Notes under the pieces: generated by a model
The model's input: only the letters and a program-made list of their open reading frames with translations
What the model was told of the DNA's origin: nothing
The model's database searches: none
Assembly (NCBI RefSeq): GCF_011947225.1
Contig: NZ_JAATVW010000013.1
Location: 1-64,000, forward strand
From: Planosporangium flavigriseum
GTDB lineage: Bacteria; Actinomycetota; Actinomycetes; Mycobacteriales; Micromonosporaceae
Reading direction: 5' to 3'
Length of the DNA stretch: 64,000 nucleotides
Made by a program: the position numbers and the translations under genes
In this document: piece by piece, positions 16,756 through 25,022 of the stretch
How positions within the stretch are numbered: the stretch's first letter is position 1
How the letters are laid out: every line of letters begins with the position of its first letter

Positions 16756-16793
16756 TGAGCGCCGCCCGCGCCCGACACAGGGCGCCGTCATGA
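16755..16793 (+). CDS. 12-codon ORF linking motA and motB
   Basis: ATG 16755 overlaps the motA stop (TGATG) and this ORF's TGA (16791-16793) overlaps the motB ATG (ATGA at 16790). It encodes MSAARARHRAPS. No ribosome site precedes motB itself, so ribosomes reading this short frame would be delivered to the motB start. The peptide is Arg-rich and has no recognised family; it may matter only as a coupling device. Confidence 0.45.
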   Translation: MSAARARHRAPS

Positions 16794-17692
16794 GCAACCA
16801 CAAGGCGGGTCGCGGCAAGAAGCACGGCGGCGCGCACGAGGAGGAGCACGAGAACCACGAGCGGTGGCTCGTCACGTACGCGGACATGCTGACGCTGCTC
16901 ATGGTTCTGTTCGTCGTGCTGTTCGCGATGAGCTCGGTCGACGCCAAGAAGTTCACCGCACTGCGCGACGGCCTGGCCAAGGGCTTCGGCGCGCCGGCGA
17001 TCATGTCGGGCACCAACAACTCGGTCCAGACCGCGGGCGGCTCGCAGAGCGCGATCGACGTCGCCGCCGGGGTCGGCGAGATGCCGGACAAGCCGCAGAC
17101 CCAGGCCCAGGACCCGGCGCTGCAGAAGGCCGTGCAGGATGCCGACCGGGCGCGCCAGCAGCGCATGCAGGCCAACGCCCAGCAGGAGGCCCAGAACCTC
17201 GACGAGATCAGAAAACAGATCCTCGAGGCGGCCAAGCAACAGGGCGTAGAGGGCCAGCTCCGCTTCACCATCGACGAGCGCGGTCTGGTCGTCACGGTCG
17301 TCACCAGCGAGGTGGTCTTCGCCGGTGACCGCGCCGAACTGCTCCCACCCGGCCAGAAGATCCTGGACGCGGTGGCGCCCGCGCTGACGCCGCTGCCCAA
17401 CCACATCGAGGTGGACGGGCACACCAACCAGCTTCCGGTACCGACGAGGTACTACCCCAGCGCGTGGGAGCTGTCCACGGCCCGCGCCTCGACGGTCGTG
17501 CGGTACCTGATCGACAAGGGGCATGTGCCGGCCGAGCGGATGTTCGCGGCCGGCTTCGCCGGCCAGAAGCCGCTGTACCCGCCGAACGACCCGAAGGCGC
17601 CGGAGCTGAACCGGCGCGTCGAGATCATCGTCCTGTCCACGCTGCCCCCCGCGGAGCGCGCCCTGCTGCCGTCGGCGGCGGGCCCTGTCTGA
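16790..17692 (+). CDS. motB: Flagellar motor stator protein MotB
   Basis: MotB (300 residues) anchors the stator to the cell wall and supplies the ion-binding aspartate. After a basic, His-rich N-terminus, one membrane helix (about 28-48) begins WLVTYADMLTLLMVLF with the channel Asp in YAD. A linker containing the plug and a coiled coil (about 100-150) leads to the OmpA-like peptidoglycan-binding domain (about 180-285, motif IEVDGHTNQLP and ELSTARASTVVRYL). Length is normal. The start is coupled to the 12-codon ORF upstream. Confidence 0.95.
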   Translation: MSNHKAGRGKKHGGAHEEEHENHERWLVTYADMLTLLMVLFVVLFAMSSVDAKKFTALRDGLAKGFGAPAIMSGTNNSVQTAGGSQSAIDVAAGVGEMPDKPQTQAQDPALQKAVQDADRARQQRMQANAQQEAQNLDEIRKQILEAAKQQGVEGQLRFTIDERGLVVTVVTSEVVFAGDRAELLPPGQKILDAVAPALTPLPNHIEVDGHTNQLPVPTRYYPSAWELSTARASTVVRYLIDKGHVPAERMFAAGFAGQKPLYPPNDPKAPELNRRVEIIVLSTLPPAERALLPSAAGPV

Positions 17693-17724
17693 CCCGCCCC
17701 TGCGGCGCGAGAAAAGGAAAGATC

Positions 17725-18159
17725 ATGGCTAAGGAAGAGAAGGCCGCCGAAGAGGCGCCAAAGAAGTCGAAGAAGAAGCTCCTCATCATCGTGGCTGCCG
17801 TGGTGGTGCTGCTCGGCGGCGGCGCCGGCGGGTACTTCGCGTTCTTCAGCGGGCCGAGTACCCCCAAGCCGCCGACGCCGGGCAAGGTCGTCGCGCTGGA
17901 GGCGATCACCCTCAACCTGGCCGACGGGCACTTCCTCAAGCTGAAGCTCTCCCTGCAGGCGACCGCGGACGCCGCCGAGGAGCCGGACGGCAGCAAGGCG
18001 CTGGACATCGCCATCTCCGAGTTCAGCAACCGGCCGGTCGCCGAGCTGTCCTCCAACGCGGCCCGGGACAAGGCCAAGGCCGAGCTGCGCAAGAAGATCA
18101 ACGAGGCGTACGAAGGCCACGTCATGGACGTGTACTTCACCGAGTTCGTGATGCAGTAG
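17725..18159 (+). CDS. fliL: Flagellar basal body-associated protein FliL
   Basis: FliL surrounds the stator and supports its recruitment. The 144-residue product has a Lys/Glu-rich cytoplasmic start, one membrane helix (about 17-38, KKLLIIVAAVVVLLGGGAGG) and a stomatin-like periplasmic domain with LEAITLNLADGHFLKLKLSL and the C-terminal VYFTEFVMQ typical of FliL. ATG 17725 follows AAAGGAAAG. Two stop codons in a row (TAGTAG) end it. Confidence 0.93.
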   Translation: MAKEEKAAEEAPKKSKKKLLIIVAAVVVLLGGGAGGYFAFFSGPSTPKPPTPGKVVALEAITLNLADGHFLKLKLSLQATADAAEEPDGSKALDIAISEFSNRPVAELSSNAARDKAKAELRKKINEAYEGHVMDVYFTEFVMQ

Positions 18160-18166
18160 TAGGACC

Positions 18167-18196
18167 GTCGGGTCGCCCGCCTACCGGGCACCCGAC
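18167..18196 (+). terminator. Hairpin after fliL
   Basis: GTCGGGTCGCCCG pairs with CGGGCACCCGAC around a 5-base loop, a stem of about 12 pairs with one bulge, seven bases after the fliL stop and before the fliM promoter. There is no T run. Confidence 0.55.
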
Positions 18197-18222
18197 ATCA
18201 CCCAATCACCCGACAAGGATTC

Positions 18223-18249
18223 CTCAAGCCAGGCTCGGGCCGGCCGATG
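18223..18249 (+). promoter_or_regulatory. Sigma-28-type promoter of the fliM-flhB operon
   Basis: CTCA at 18223-18226, a 16-base spacer and GCCGATG at 18243-18249. The fliM GTG begins eight bases later, at the expected transcript start, so fliM should be leaderless. Confidence 0.82.
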
Positions 18250-18257
18250 GTTTCGAC

Positions 18258-19211
18258 GTGACTCAAGCGTCGTCCATGGCCGGCTCGAACCGCCCCGCAG
18301 GCCGTATCAACCGCCGCTCGAAGGGCGCCGGGCCGTTACCGTACGACTTCCGACGCCCAACGAAGCTGTCCCGTGAACACATCCGCACGCTGCAGATCGC
18401 GTACGAGACGTTCGCGCGCCAGTTCACCACGGTCCTGACGACGAGCCTGCGCGCGGTTTCGCAGGTCACGCTGCTGTCTATCGAGCAGTTCACCTACGAC
18501 GAGTACATCGCCTCGCTGGAGAGCCCGACCGTCGTGGCCAAGGTCAGCATGGAGCCGCTCCCCGGCACCGCGATCGTCGAGTTCTCCCTGGACATCGCGA
18601 TGACCTCGATCGACCACATGCTCGGCGGCTCCGGTGGCCCTCAGCCCCAGCGGCCGCTGACCGACATCGAGACGCCGCTGCTGCAGGGCCTCTTCGGCCG
18701 CGTACTCGGTGAGCTGCGCTACGCCCTCGAAGGCATTGCCTCGGTGCGGCCCGAGCTCATCGGCATCGAGTACAACCCGCAGTTCGTGCAGGCCGGTGGC
18801 GCCTCCGACCCGGTGATCGTCGCCTCCTTCGAGATGAAGGTCGGCGCCTCGGAGGGCGTCGCCACCGTCTGCATGCCGCTCGGCATGATCTTTCCGAAGC
18901 TGCAGGGCGATCGGACCGACGTCCAGCTCAGCGCCGCTCAGCGCGCTGCCCGCGAGGCGGCGCACCGCAACCTGGTCGCCGGCATGGAGAGCGTCCCGCT
19001 CGACGTCAGCGTCCGGTTCCAGCCGGTGCGGATGCGACCCGAAGAACTGATCAACCTGCGCCTCGGTGACGTCGTCACCCTCAATCACCCGTCGACGCAA
19101 CCACTCGCGGTCACCACCGCGGGCATGACATTCGCTCACGCCGTACCCGGCAGCCATGGCACTCGCCTGGCCTGCCTGATCGTGGCACCCGCCAAGGAGG
19201 AAGACCGCTGA
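18258..19211 (+). CDS. fliM: Flagellar motor switch protein FliM
   Basis: FliM (317 residues) forms the C-ring wall between FliG and FliN. Residues about 40-230 are the CheC-like middle domain with the FliG-binding MLGGSGG motif near 115. The last 75 residues are a SpoA domain ([20 protein letters not shown]) that pairs with FliN. The N-terminus is a basic peptide leading straight into [13 protein letters not shown]; the LSQxEIDALL peptide that binds CheY-P in other FliM proteins is not present. GTG 18258 lies eight bases after the -10 element and no upstream in-frame start is compatible with the promoter. Confidence 0.94.
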   Translation: MTQASSMAGSNRPAGRINRRSKGAGPLPYDFRRPTKLSREHIRTLQIAYETFARQFTTVLTTSLRAVSQVTLLSIEQFTYDEYIASLESPTVVAKVSMEPLPGTAIVEFSLDIAMTSIDHMLGGSGGPQPQRPLTDIETPLLQGLFGRVLGELRYALEGIASVRPELIGIEYNPQFVQAGGASDPVIVASFEMKVGASEGVATVCMPLGMIFPKLQGDRTDVQLSAAQRAAREAAHRNLVAGMESVPLDVSVRFQPVRMRPEELINLRLGDVVTLNHPSTQPLAVTTAGMTFAHAVPGSHGTRLACLIVAPAKEEDR

Positions 19212-19963
19212 TGACCGCTCCCACCGCAACATCGCAAGACCTGGGCCGAGCGCTCGCGGCGGCCCAGGCCGCGGTCGCCCTGCTGCCGGCGAGCAGCCCG
19301 CTCTCGCCCGGTGAGCCGACGCAGGACCCGACCGAGATCACGCTCGCGGGCCAGGTCATCCGGGCCCGCTTCGCCGGTGCCGCCCAGGGCGAGATCCTCG
19401 TCATGGTCGCCCAGGACCTCGTCGACGCGCTCAGTGAGACCCCGCTCGGCTCGCTCGACGTGACCCAGGCCGTGCGCCCGGCCATCGAGGCCGCCGCCGG
19501 CACCCTCGGCCCGGTCGTCGTCGACCCGGGCAACGTAACCGACCCCGCCGACGCGCTCGCTTCCCTCGTCGCCGAGGGTGGGGTGCTCGTACCGCTGACG
19601 GACGGCACCGACGTCCGCGGCGTGGTCGGCCTGCAGGTGAAGGTCGACGCCACGGGCGCCGCGACGCCGCCCGCACCGTCGGTGACGTCCGCGCCGGACA
19701 AGCCCGCTCCGCGTACCGGCCTGGACCTGCTCCACGACGTGGAGATGGAGGTCACCGCCGAGCTCGGGCGTACCCGCATGAGCGTGCGCGAACTGCTCGC
19801 GCTGACCCCCGGCAACGTGGTCGAACTGGACCGCGCCGCCGGCGCTCCGGCCGACCTGCTGGTCAACGGCCGGCTGATCGCCCGCGGCGAGGTCGTCGTG
19901 ATCGACGAGAACTTCGGTATCCGGGTCACGGAGATCATCTCGCCGTCCGAGCAGCGGTCCTGA
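19211..19963 (+). CDS. fliN: Flagellar motor switch protein FliN/FliY-type
   Basis: FliN forms the base of the C-ring with the FliM C-terminus and binds FliH. At 250 residues this protein is longer than enterobacterial FliN (about 137). Residues about 165-245 are the SpoA domain ([20 protein letters not shown] then [20 protein letters not shown]). The first 150 residues form an additional alpha/beta domain with the size and position of the CheC-like part of FliY, but I see no clear CheC phosphatase E-x2-N motif in it. The ATG overlaps the fliM stop. Confidence 0.9.
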   Translation: MTAPTATSQDLGRALAAAQAAVALLPASSPLSPGEPTQDPTEITLAGQVIRARFAGAAQGEILVMVAQDLVDALSETPLGSLDVTQAVRPAIEAAAGTLGPVVVDPGNVTDPADALASLVAEGGVLVPLTDGTDVRGVVGLQVKVDATGAATPPAPSVTSAPDKPAPRTGLDLLHDVEMEVTAELGRTRMSVRELLALTPGNVVELDRAAGAPADLLVNGRLIARGEVVVIDENFGIRVTEIISPSEQRS

Positions 19964-19972
19964 GAGGTAGCC

Positions 19973-20401
19973 GTGATCGAGCTGACCATCCGGATCGTCT
20001 TCTCGCTGCTCGTGGTCGTCGCCCTCATGTGGGGAATGGCCAAGCTGGCGCGCAAGCCGCTCGGGATACGCCGCGGTGGTGGCCTCATCGAAGTCCTGGG
20101 TCGCCAGCAGCTCAGTCGCAGCGCCTCGGTCGCCGTGGTACGGGTCGCCGACAAGGCGATGGTGCTCGGCGTCACCGACGGCCAGGTGAGCCTGATCAGC
20201 GAGGCCGACCTGGCCACGATCGAGGAGTACCAGCCGGAGGCGCCGGTCAAGCGCGAACCGCTCTCCCTGGAATCGCTCGACTCCGCGACCACCCCCGCCG
20301 GCGCCCGCGCGATCGGACCGCTGAACGGTTCGGTGCTGTCGCCTGACATGTGGAAGCAGACCATGCAGTTCCTGCGCGAACGGACGGTGCGCAAGCCGTG
20401 A
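19973..20401 (+). CDS. fliO: Flagellar export protein FliO/FliZ family
   Basis: FliO helps assemble the FliP ring of the export gate. The 142-residue product has one N-terminal membrane helix (about 6-26, IVFSLLVVVALMWGMAKL) and a cytoplasmic beta domain (IEVLGRQQLSRSASVAVVRV, VLGVTDGQVSLI) typical of FliO. GTG 19973 follows GAGAGGTAG; the stop overlaps the fliP GTG. Confidence 0.88.
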   Translation: MIELTIRIVFSLLVVVALMWGMAKLARKPLGIRRGGGLIEVLGRQQLSRSASVAVVRVADKAMVLGVTDGQVSLISEADLATIEEYQPEAPVKREPLSLESLDSATTPAGARAIGPLNGSVLSPDMWKQTMQFLRERTVRKP

Positions 20402-21273
20402 AGCACCGGATCCGCTCGATCCTCGCCACCGCCGGCATCGGTGTGGCGCTGCTGCTCGGTACGCCCGCGGCGCCCGCGGCAGCAGCGCCGGCGACCGCGT
20501 CCGCCGCGCTCGCCGTGCCGGTCGCGCACTCGCCGCTCGCCGTGTCGCCGCTGGCGTTCTCTCCGGTCACCGCGCCGGTGCCGCCTCAGCCGCCCGCCCC
20601 GCCGACGGAGCCACAGGGAACGGTCAGCGTCAACGTAGGCAACGGCAAGCCGAGCCAGTCGATCGTCATCCTGATCGCGCTCACCGTACTGTCGGTGGCA
20701 CCGGCTCTAATGCTGCTGTGCACCAGCTTCACGAAGATTTTCGTGGTTCTGAGCATCACCCGCAACGCGCTCGGCCTGACGACCGTCCCACCCAACCAGG
20801 TCCTCGCCGGTCTGGCCCTGTTCCTCAGCCTGTTCATCATGGGCCCCGTCATGTCGGACATGAACCGCGACGGCGTGCAGCCTTACCTCAAGGGCGAGAA
20901 GACCCAGAGCGTGGCGTTCACCGACGGCGTGAAGCCGCTGCGGGAGTTCATGCTCAACCACACCCGCAAGGACGAGTTGGCGCTCTTCACCAAGGTCGCC
21001 AACCGTCCCATGCCGAAGAACCGGGATGACGTTCCACTGTCGACGATCGTGCCGGCGTTCGCGCTGTCCGAACTGCGGGCCGCGTTCATCATCGGCTTCG
21101 TCATCTACATTCCGTTCCTGGTCATCGACATGATCGTCGCGGCGTCACTGATGAGCCTCGGCATGATGATGCTGCCGCCGGTCACCGTGTCCCTGCCGTT
21201 CAAGATGCTGCTTTTCGTACTCGTCAACGGCTGGGGGCTGGTCATCACCGCCCTGGTCGCCAGCTACCACTGA
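20398..21273 (+). CDS. fliP: Flagellar biosynthesis protein FliP
   Basis: FliP (291 residues) is the main subunit of the FliPQR export gate. It has a cleavable-type signal sequence (about 1-30) and an unusual Ala/Pro/Val-rich stretch of about 50 residues, then the conserved core. Core motifs are LCTSFTKIFVVLSITRNALG, VPPNQVLAGLALFLSLFIMG and FVIYIPFLVIDMIVAASLMS (positions about 103-255). GTG 20398 overlaps the fliO stop (GTGA). Confidence 0.94.
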   Translation: MKHRIRSILATAGIGVALLLGTPAAPAAAAPATASAALAVPVAHSPLAVSPLAFSPVTAPVPPQPPAPPTEPQGTVSVNVGNGKPSQSIVILIALTVLSVAPALMLLCTSFTKIFVVLSITRNALGLTTVPPNQVLAGLALFLSLFIMGPVMSDMNRDGVQPYLKGEKTQSVAFTDGVKPLREFMLNHTRKDELALFTKVANRPMPKNRDDVPLSTIVPAFALSELRAAFIIGFVIYIPFLVIDMIVAASLMSLGMMMLPPVTVSLPFKMLLFVLVNGWGLVITALVASYH

Positions 21274-21285
21274 GGGCCTGCGCTC

Positions 21286-21561
21286 ATGACCGACACCCAG
21301 ATCGTCCACATCGGCCTGCAGACCATGACGGTCTCGGCGAAGCTCGCTGCTCCCGTACTGCTCACCGCACTGCTCATCGGCTTCGCCGTCTCGCTCTTCC
21401 AGTCGGTGACCCAGATCCAGGAGGCCACCCTGTCCTTCGTACCGAAGGCGATCGGCTGCGGGATAGCGCTGCTGGTGACGGGCAACTGGATGCTGCACGA
21501 GATGATCACGTTCACCAAGATGCTGTTCGCCCAGATTCCGACCCTGCTGGGGAGCGCATGA
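21286..21561 (+). CDS. fliQ: Flagellar biosynthesis protein FliQ
   Basis: FliQ (91 residues) is the two-helix subunit wrapped around the FliP-FliR gate. Both membrane helices are visible (about 18-40 and 52-75), with the conserved segment LFQSVTQIQEATLSFVPK between them. It overlaps fliR by four bases. Confidence 0.94.
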   Translation: MTDTQIVHIGLQTMTVSAKLAAPVLLTALLIGFAVSLFQSVTQIQEATLSFVPKAIGCGIALLVTGNWMLHEMITFTKMLFAQIPTLLGSA

Positions 21562-22331
21562 ATCTGTCTCTGCCGGTGGCGGAGCTGACCGCGCTGCTGC
21601 TGGCGTCGGTACGGGCCGCCGCGTGGCTGATGATCTCGCCGCCGTTCAACACGAACGTGATCCCGGCCCAGATCAAGGCGCTGCTGTCGGTGGCGATCGC
21701 GCTGCCGGTCGTGCCGTCCATCGTCGGCAAGGTACCCGCCCTCGACACCGCCGCGATGGTGGTCAGCCTCGCGGAACAGGTCGTCCTGGGCACCGCGCTG
21801 GGCTTCCTGACGGCCTTGCTGTTCGCCGCGGTGCAGGCCGCCGGCAGCCTGATCGACCTGTTCGGCGGCTTCTCGCTGGCGTTCGCGTTCGACCCGATGG
21901 GCGCCACCGGCAACGGCGGTAGCGGTGTCTTCGGCCGGTTCTACAACCTCGTGGCGATCACGCTACTGTTCGCCACCGACGGCCACCAGCTTGTCCTACG
22001 CGGCTTCACCACCTCGTACAACGTGCTGCCGCTGAACGGCACGCTGTCCCTTTCCAACCTTCAGCACCTGCTCACCGACGGCATCGTCGAGATGTTCGCC
22101 GCCTCGCTCCAGATCGCCGGCCCGCTGATCGCCGTGCTCTTCTGCGCCGACATCGGGCTCGGCCTGCTGTCCCGGGTGGCGCCCGCGCTCAACGCGTTCT
22201 CGCTCGGCTTTCCGGTGAAGATCCTGCTGACCCTGACCGGGGTCGGCCTGGCGATGACGATGCTTCCGCTCGCCGTCGAGAACCTCGTCGACAAGGCCGT
22301 CAAGGCCGTGATGCAGGCGATCGGATCATGA
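21558..22331 (+). CDS. fliR: Flagellar biosynthesis protein FliR
   Basis: FliR (257 residues) completes the export gate. It is strongly hydrophobic with about six membrane segments and the family motif LFGGFSLAFAFDPMGATG near residues 95-112, plus the C-terminal SLGFPVKILLTLTGVGLAM. ATG 21558 overlaps the fliQ stop. A long palindrome of 74 bases separates it from flhB. Confidence 0.93.
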   Translation: MNLSLPVAELTALLLASVRAAAWLMISPPFNTNVIPAQIKALLSVAIALPVVPSIVGKVPALDTAAMVVSLAEQVVLGTALGFLTALLFAAVQAAGSLIDLFGGFSLAFAFDPMGATGNGGSGVFGRFYNLVAITLLFATDGHQLVLRGFTTSYNVLPLNGTLSLSNLQHLLTDGIVEMFAASLQIAGPLIAVLFCADIGLGLLSRVAPALNAFSLGFPVKILLTLTGVGLAMTMLPLAVENLVDKAVKAVMQAIGS

Positions 22332-22369
22332 GCGGTCACCTGTGGTCGTCGCACCCGTCGCACCTCCAT

Positions 22370-22443
22370 GATCCGCGCAATGTGTCACTCTTTGCTGCTA
22401 TCTCGCGCCCTGAAGCAGCAATGTGTGCGACATTGCGCGGATC
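22370..22443. repeat. GATC-bounded 74-nt imperfect palindrome between fliR and flhB
   Basis: Outer arms of 14 bp (GATCCGCGCAATGT at 22370-22383, ACATTGCGCGGATC at 22430-22443) and inner arms of 8 bp (TTGCTGCT at 22392-22399, AGCAGCAA at 22414-22421) are separated by 8-by-8 base internal loops that still share several pairs. The apical loop is 14 bases. It lies inside an operon, so it is either a mild attenuator, an RNA processing or stability site, or a mobile palindromic element. Confidence 0.8.
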
Positions 22444-22473
22444 TTGCGGCGCACCTGGCTCGGAGGGGGTGTC

Positions 22474-23556
22474 GTGAGCGGCGAGAAGACAGAGAAGCCT
22501 ACCGAGAAGAAGAAGCGGGAAGCGCGCAAAGAGGGACAGATCGCGCGTACCCCCGACCTGGGGTCGTGGGGTGGCCTGCTCGTCGCGAGCATGCTGTTGC
22601 CGATGCTGGTGCGCAACATCATGGACACCACGGAGAAGCTGTTCGTCCAGTGCACCGCCGTGATCAGCGATCCCGATCCGGGCAAGGCGATGAAGCTCCT
22701 GGTCACAGGGCTGACGGACGGCGCGATGACCGTGGCGCCGCTCGCGTTCGCCATGATGGCCACCGCGATCATCGCCGCCGCGGCGCAGGGTGCCCTCCGC
22801 CCCTCTTCCAAGCTGCTCAAGCCGGACGTCAAGCGACTCAACCCGTTCACCGGCATCAAGAAGACGTTCGGCCCGCAGGCGCTCTGGGAAGCGGTCAAGG
22901 TGACCGCCAAGACGGCGGTCCTCGGTACCGTGCTGTATCTGCAGCTTCGAACGATGCTGCCCGGCCTGGTCACAGCCGCCTCAATGCCGCTGCCAGCGCT
23001 GCTCAAGCTGATCGCCGACGCGATCCTCGCCCTGTTCCGGACCGCCGCCGCGGCGGGCCTCGTGATCGCGGTAGCTGACTACGCGATGTCCCGCCGGCGT
23101 ACCAACAAGCAGCTCAAGATGAGCAAGCACGAAGTCAAGCAGGAGCACAAACAGCAGGAGGGCGACCCGCTGCTCAAGGGCGCGATCCGGTCACGGCAGA
23201 TGGCGATGAGCCGCCAGCGGATGATGAGCGACCTCGCGAAGGCCGACGTCGTGCTGGTGAACCCGACCCACGTCGCGGTCGCGCTGCGCTACGACCCGAG
23301 CAAGGGCGCACCCCGGGTGGTGGCCAAGGGCGCGGGCGCGATCGCGGCCCGCATCCGTGAGGTGGCGGCCGAGAAGCGCATCCCGATGGTGCAGGACGTA
23401 CCGCTGGCCCGCGCCCTGTACAAGGCCTGCGATCTGGGCAGCGAGATCCCGCCGGAGTTGTACAGCGCGGTCGCGCGGGTGCTTGCCTTCGTGATGACGC
23501 TCAAGACGCGTGGCTCGGCGGCGGGTCTGCACCGCGCGCCGGCGCTCACGAACTGA
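22474..23556 (+). CDS. flhB: Flagellar export switch protein FlhB
   Basis: FlhB (360 residues) guides export and switches substrate class when cut at its NPTH loop. The N-terminus has the typical GEKTEKPTEKKKREARKEGQ pattern, followed by four membrane segments (about 33-53, 85-108, 145-165, 180-205). The autocleavage motif NPTH is present near residue 262, followed by VAVALRYDPSKGAPRVVAKG. GTG 22474 follows GGAGGGGG at 22462-22469. Confidence 0.95.
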   Translation: MSGEKTEKPTEKKKREARKEGQIARTPDLGSWGGLLVASMLLPMLVRNIMDTTEKLFVQCTAVISDPDPGKAMKLLVTGLTDGAMTVAPLAFAMMATAIIAAAAQGALRPSSKLLKPDVKRLNPFTGIKKTFGPQALWEAVKVTAKTAVLGTVLYLQLRTMLPGLVTAASMPLPALLKLIADAILALFRTAAAAGLVIAVADYAMSRRRTNKQLKMSKHEVKQEHKQQEGDPLLKGAIRSRQMAMSRQRMMSDLAKADVVLVNPTHVAVALRYDPSKGAPRVVAKGAGAIAARIREVAAEKRIPMVQDVPLARALYKACDLGSEIPPELYSAVARVLAFVMTLKTRGSAAGLHRAPALTN

Positions 23557-23632
23557 TGGTGTACGGGATCAGACGCGGCGGGCTACGGCGCCGATGACCG
23601 CGGCCGGATGATCTCTGCCAGGACGCCTACGA

Positions 23633-24877
23633 TCATGAAGAGTGGGTCGGGCCGAGAACGCCCCGCACGGTCCGCACGGACCAGCCCACCGCGCTCAGGT
23701 ACGCCTTGGCCAGTTCGGCCGGCGACACCTTGGAGTGGCTGAGAATCGACGCGTCAGCGCCCTCGTAGCCGCGAGCCGTCTCCAGCACCTCGCCCAGCGG
23801 GCCGGCGCCGTGGACCAGAGCGGCGGTCACATCGTCCGCGAGCGGCAGCGACGCGACGAGGTCCGACACCGGAACGCCGAGCACGTCCGCGACGCCCCAC
23901 AGCAGACCGACGACGAACGCCGAATCGGCGGAGGCGTCCAGTCTGGGAGCGATCGTCTGGCACAGCTTCGCCCGTGCCATGGCCGTCGACAGGTGGTCCT
24001 CCGCCACCTCGGCGATGTCGGACACCAGCATCAGCGTGACCCACTCGCGGATCCGGCGACCGCCGAGCATGACGACCGCCTCGTGGACGGACGAGACCCG
24101 ACGGGCCAGACCGCCGGCAGCGGCGTTCGTCGCCCGCAGTACGCGGAACGACAGGCCCGGGTCGCTGATCACGATCGACACGACATGGTCGAGATCGGTC
24201 TCCGCGCCGGTCAGCGCGGCCAGCAACTCCAGTCGGCGCAGGCGCGACGGCGCGAGCGTGGCGATCGACACCACCTGGGTGCGACTCAGCGCGTACCCCT
24301 GGTAGAGCTCGAACCCGAGTTCCTGGGCGAGCATGAGGTGCTGGGGCGCCTCCACCTTCTCGGCGACCAGCTTGATGTGGGGGTACCGCCGGCACTCCTC
24401 CGCAACGGACGTGATCCGTGTGACGTCCCCGTCAAGGACGTCGATCTTCACGTACGAGGCGATGTCCAGCAGTCGCTCGTGGCCCAGGCCGAAGACGAAG
24501 TCGTCGAGGGCGATCGGATACCCCTGCTCCACCAGCCGGGCCGCGCCGGCGATCGCCTCGTCGTCCATCTCGACGGTCTCGAGCACCTCCAGGACGACCT
24601 GGCCGGGTTCGAACGGCAGCGCCAACTCCCCCACGATGAACTCGCGCGTGAGGTTGATGAAGCAGGTGTGGTTGCCGACCAGCTCGCGCAGCCCGAACTC
24701 GGTGAACGCGTTCACGATCACCTGGCTGGTGGCGTAGGCGTTGCGGCGGGACGCCGCTACCTCGGCACCGCCGCCACGAAAGAGCAGCTCGTACCCGACG
24801 ACGTCACCCGCTGGGTTGTACAGCGGCTGGCGTCCGACGTGGACGATCTGCCCAGCGGAGGCTTCTGAGGCGGACAT
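23633..24877 (-). CDS. EAL-HDOD signalling protein (YuxH type)
   Basis: The 414-residue product has an EAL-type domain (about 10-190) followed by an HDOD domain (about 200-400). In the EAL part the signature reads YELLFR, with INLTREF, LDDFVFG, KIDVLDGD and VAEKVEAP following in order, so several metal-binding positions remain. Proteins of this EAL-HDOD form are often divergent in c-di-GMP hydrolysis, so activity is uncertain. It is the only leftward gene within the flagellar locus and is divergent from flhA. Its own sigma-28-type promoter places ATG 24877 eight bases after the -10 element, which implies leaderless translation and co-expression with the flagellum. Confidence 0.86.
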   Translation of the reverse strand: MSASEASAGQIVHVGRQPLYNPAGDVVGYELLFRGGGAEVAASRRNAYATSQVIVNAFTEFGLRELVGNHTCFINLTREFIVGELALPFEPGQVVLEVLETVEMDDEAIAGAARLVEQGYPIALDDFVFGLGHERLLDIASYVKIDVLDGDVTRITSVAEECRRYPHIKLVAEKVEAPQHLMLAQELGFELYQGYALSRTQVVSIATLAPSRLRRLELLAALTGAETDLDHVVSIVISDPGLSFRVLRATNAAAGGLARRVSSVHEAVVMLGGRRIREWVTLMLVSDIAEVAEDHLSTAMARAKLCQTIAPRLDASADSAFVVGLLWGVADVLGVPVSDLVASLPLADDVTAALVHGAGPLGEVLETARGYEGADASILSHSKVSPAELAKAYLSAVGWSVRTVRGVLGPTHSS

Positions 24878-24885
24878 GTCGCACC

Positions 24886-24912
24886 GATCGGCAACCGGAA
24901 ACCTTTACTGAG
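24886..24912 (-). promoter_or_regulatory. Sigma-28-type promoter of the EAL-HDOD gene
   Basis: Read on the minus strand: CTCA (24912-24909), a 16-base spacer and GCCGATC (24892-24886), then eight bases and the ATG at 24877. It is back to back with the flhA promoter. Confidence 0.8.
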
Positions 24913-24921
24913 GGAAAAAAC

Positions 24922-24948
24922 CTCACCCGACGGAAAAGTCGGCCGATG
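24922..24948 (+). promoter_or_regulatory. Sigma-28-type promoter of flhA-flhF
   Basis: CTCA at 24922-24925, a 16-base spacer and GCCGATG at 24942-24948. The leader before flhA is about 65-70 bases. The -35 element lies only nine bases from the -35 of the divergent EAL-HDOD promoter, so two polymerases could hardly bind at once. Confidence 0.8.
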
Positions 24949-25022
24949 AGTTCGGTGCCAGGAAGGCATCGGTACGGCCACGGAACGGGCTCAGTTGCTT
25001 TAGACGCACAGTAGAAGGTGTC

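Noticed and set aside
23580-23600. GCCGATG on the plus strand after flhB
   Set aside because: No CTCA at 15-16 bases and no rightward gene follows.
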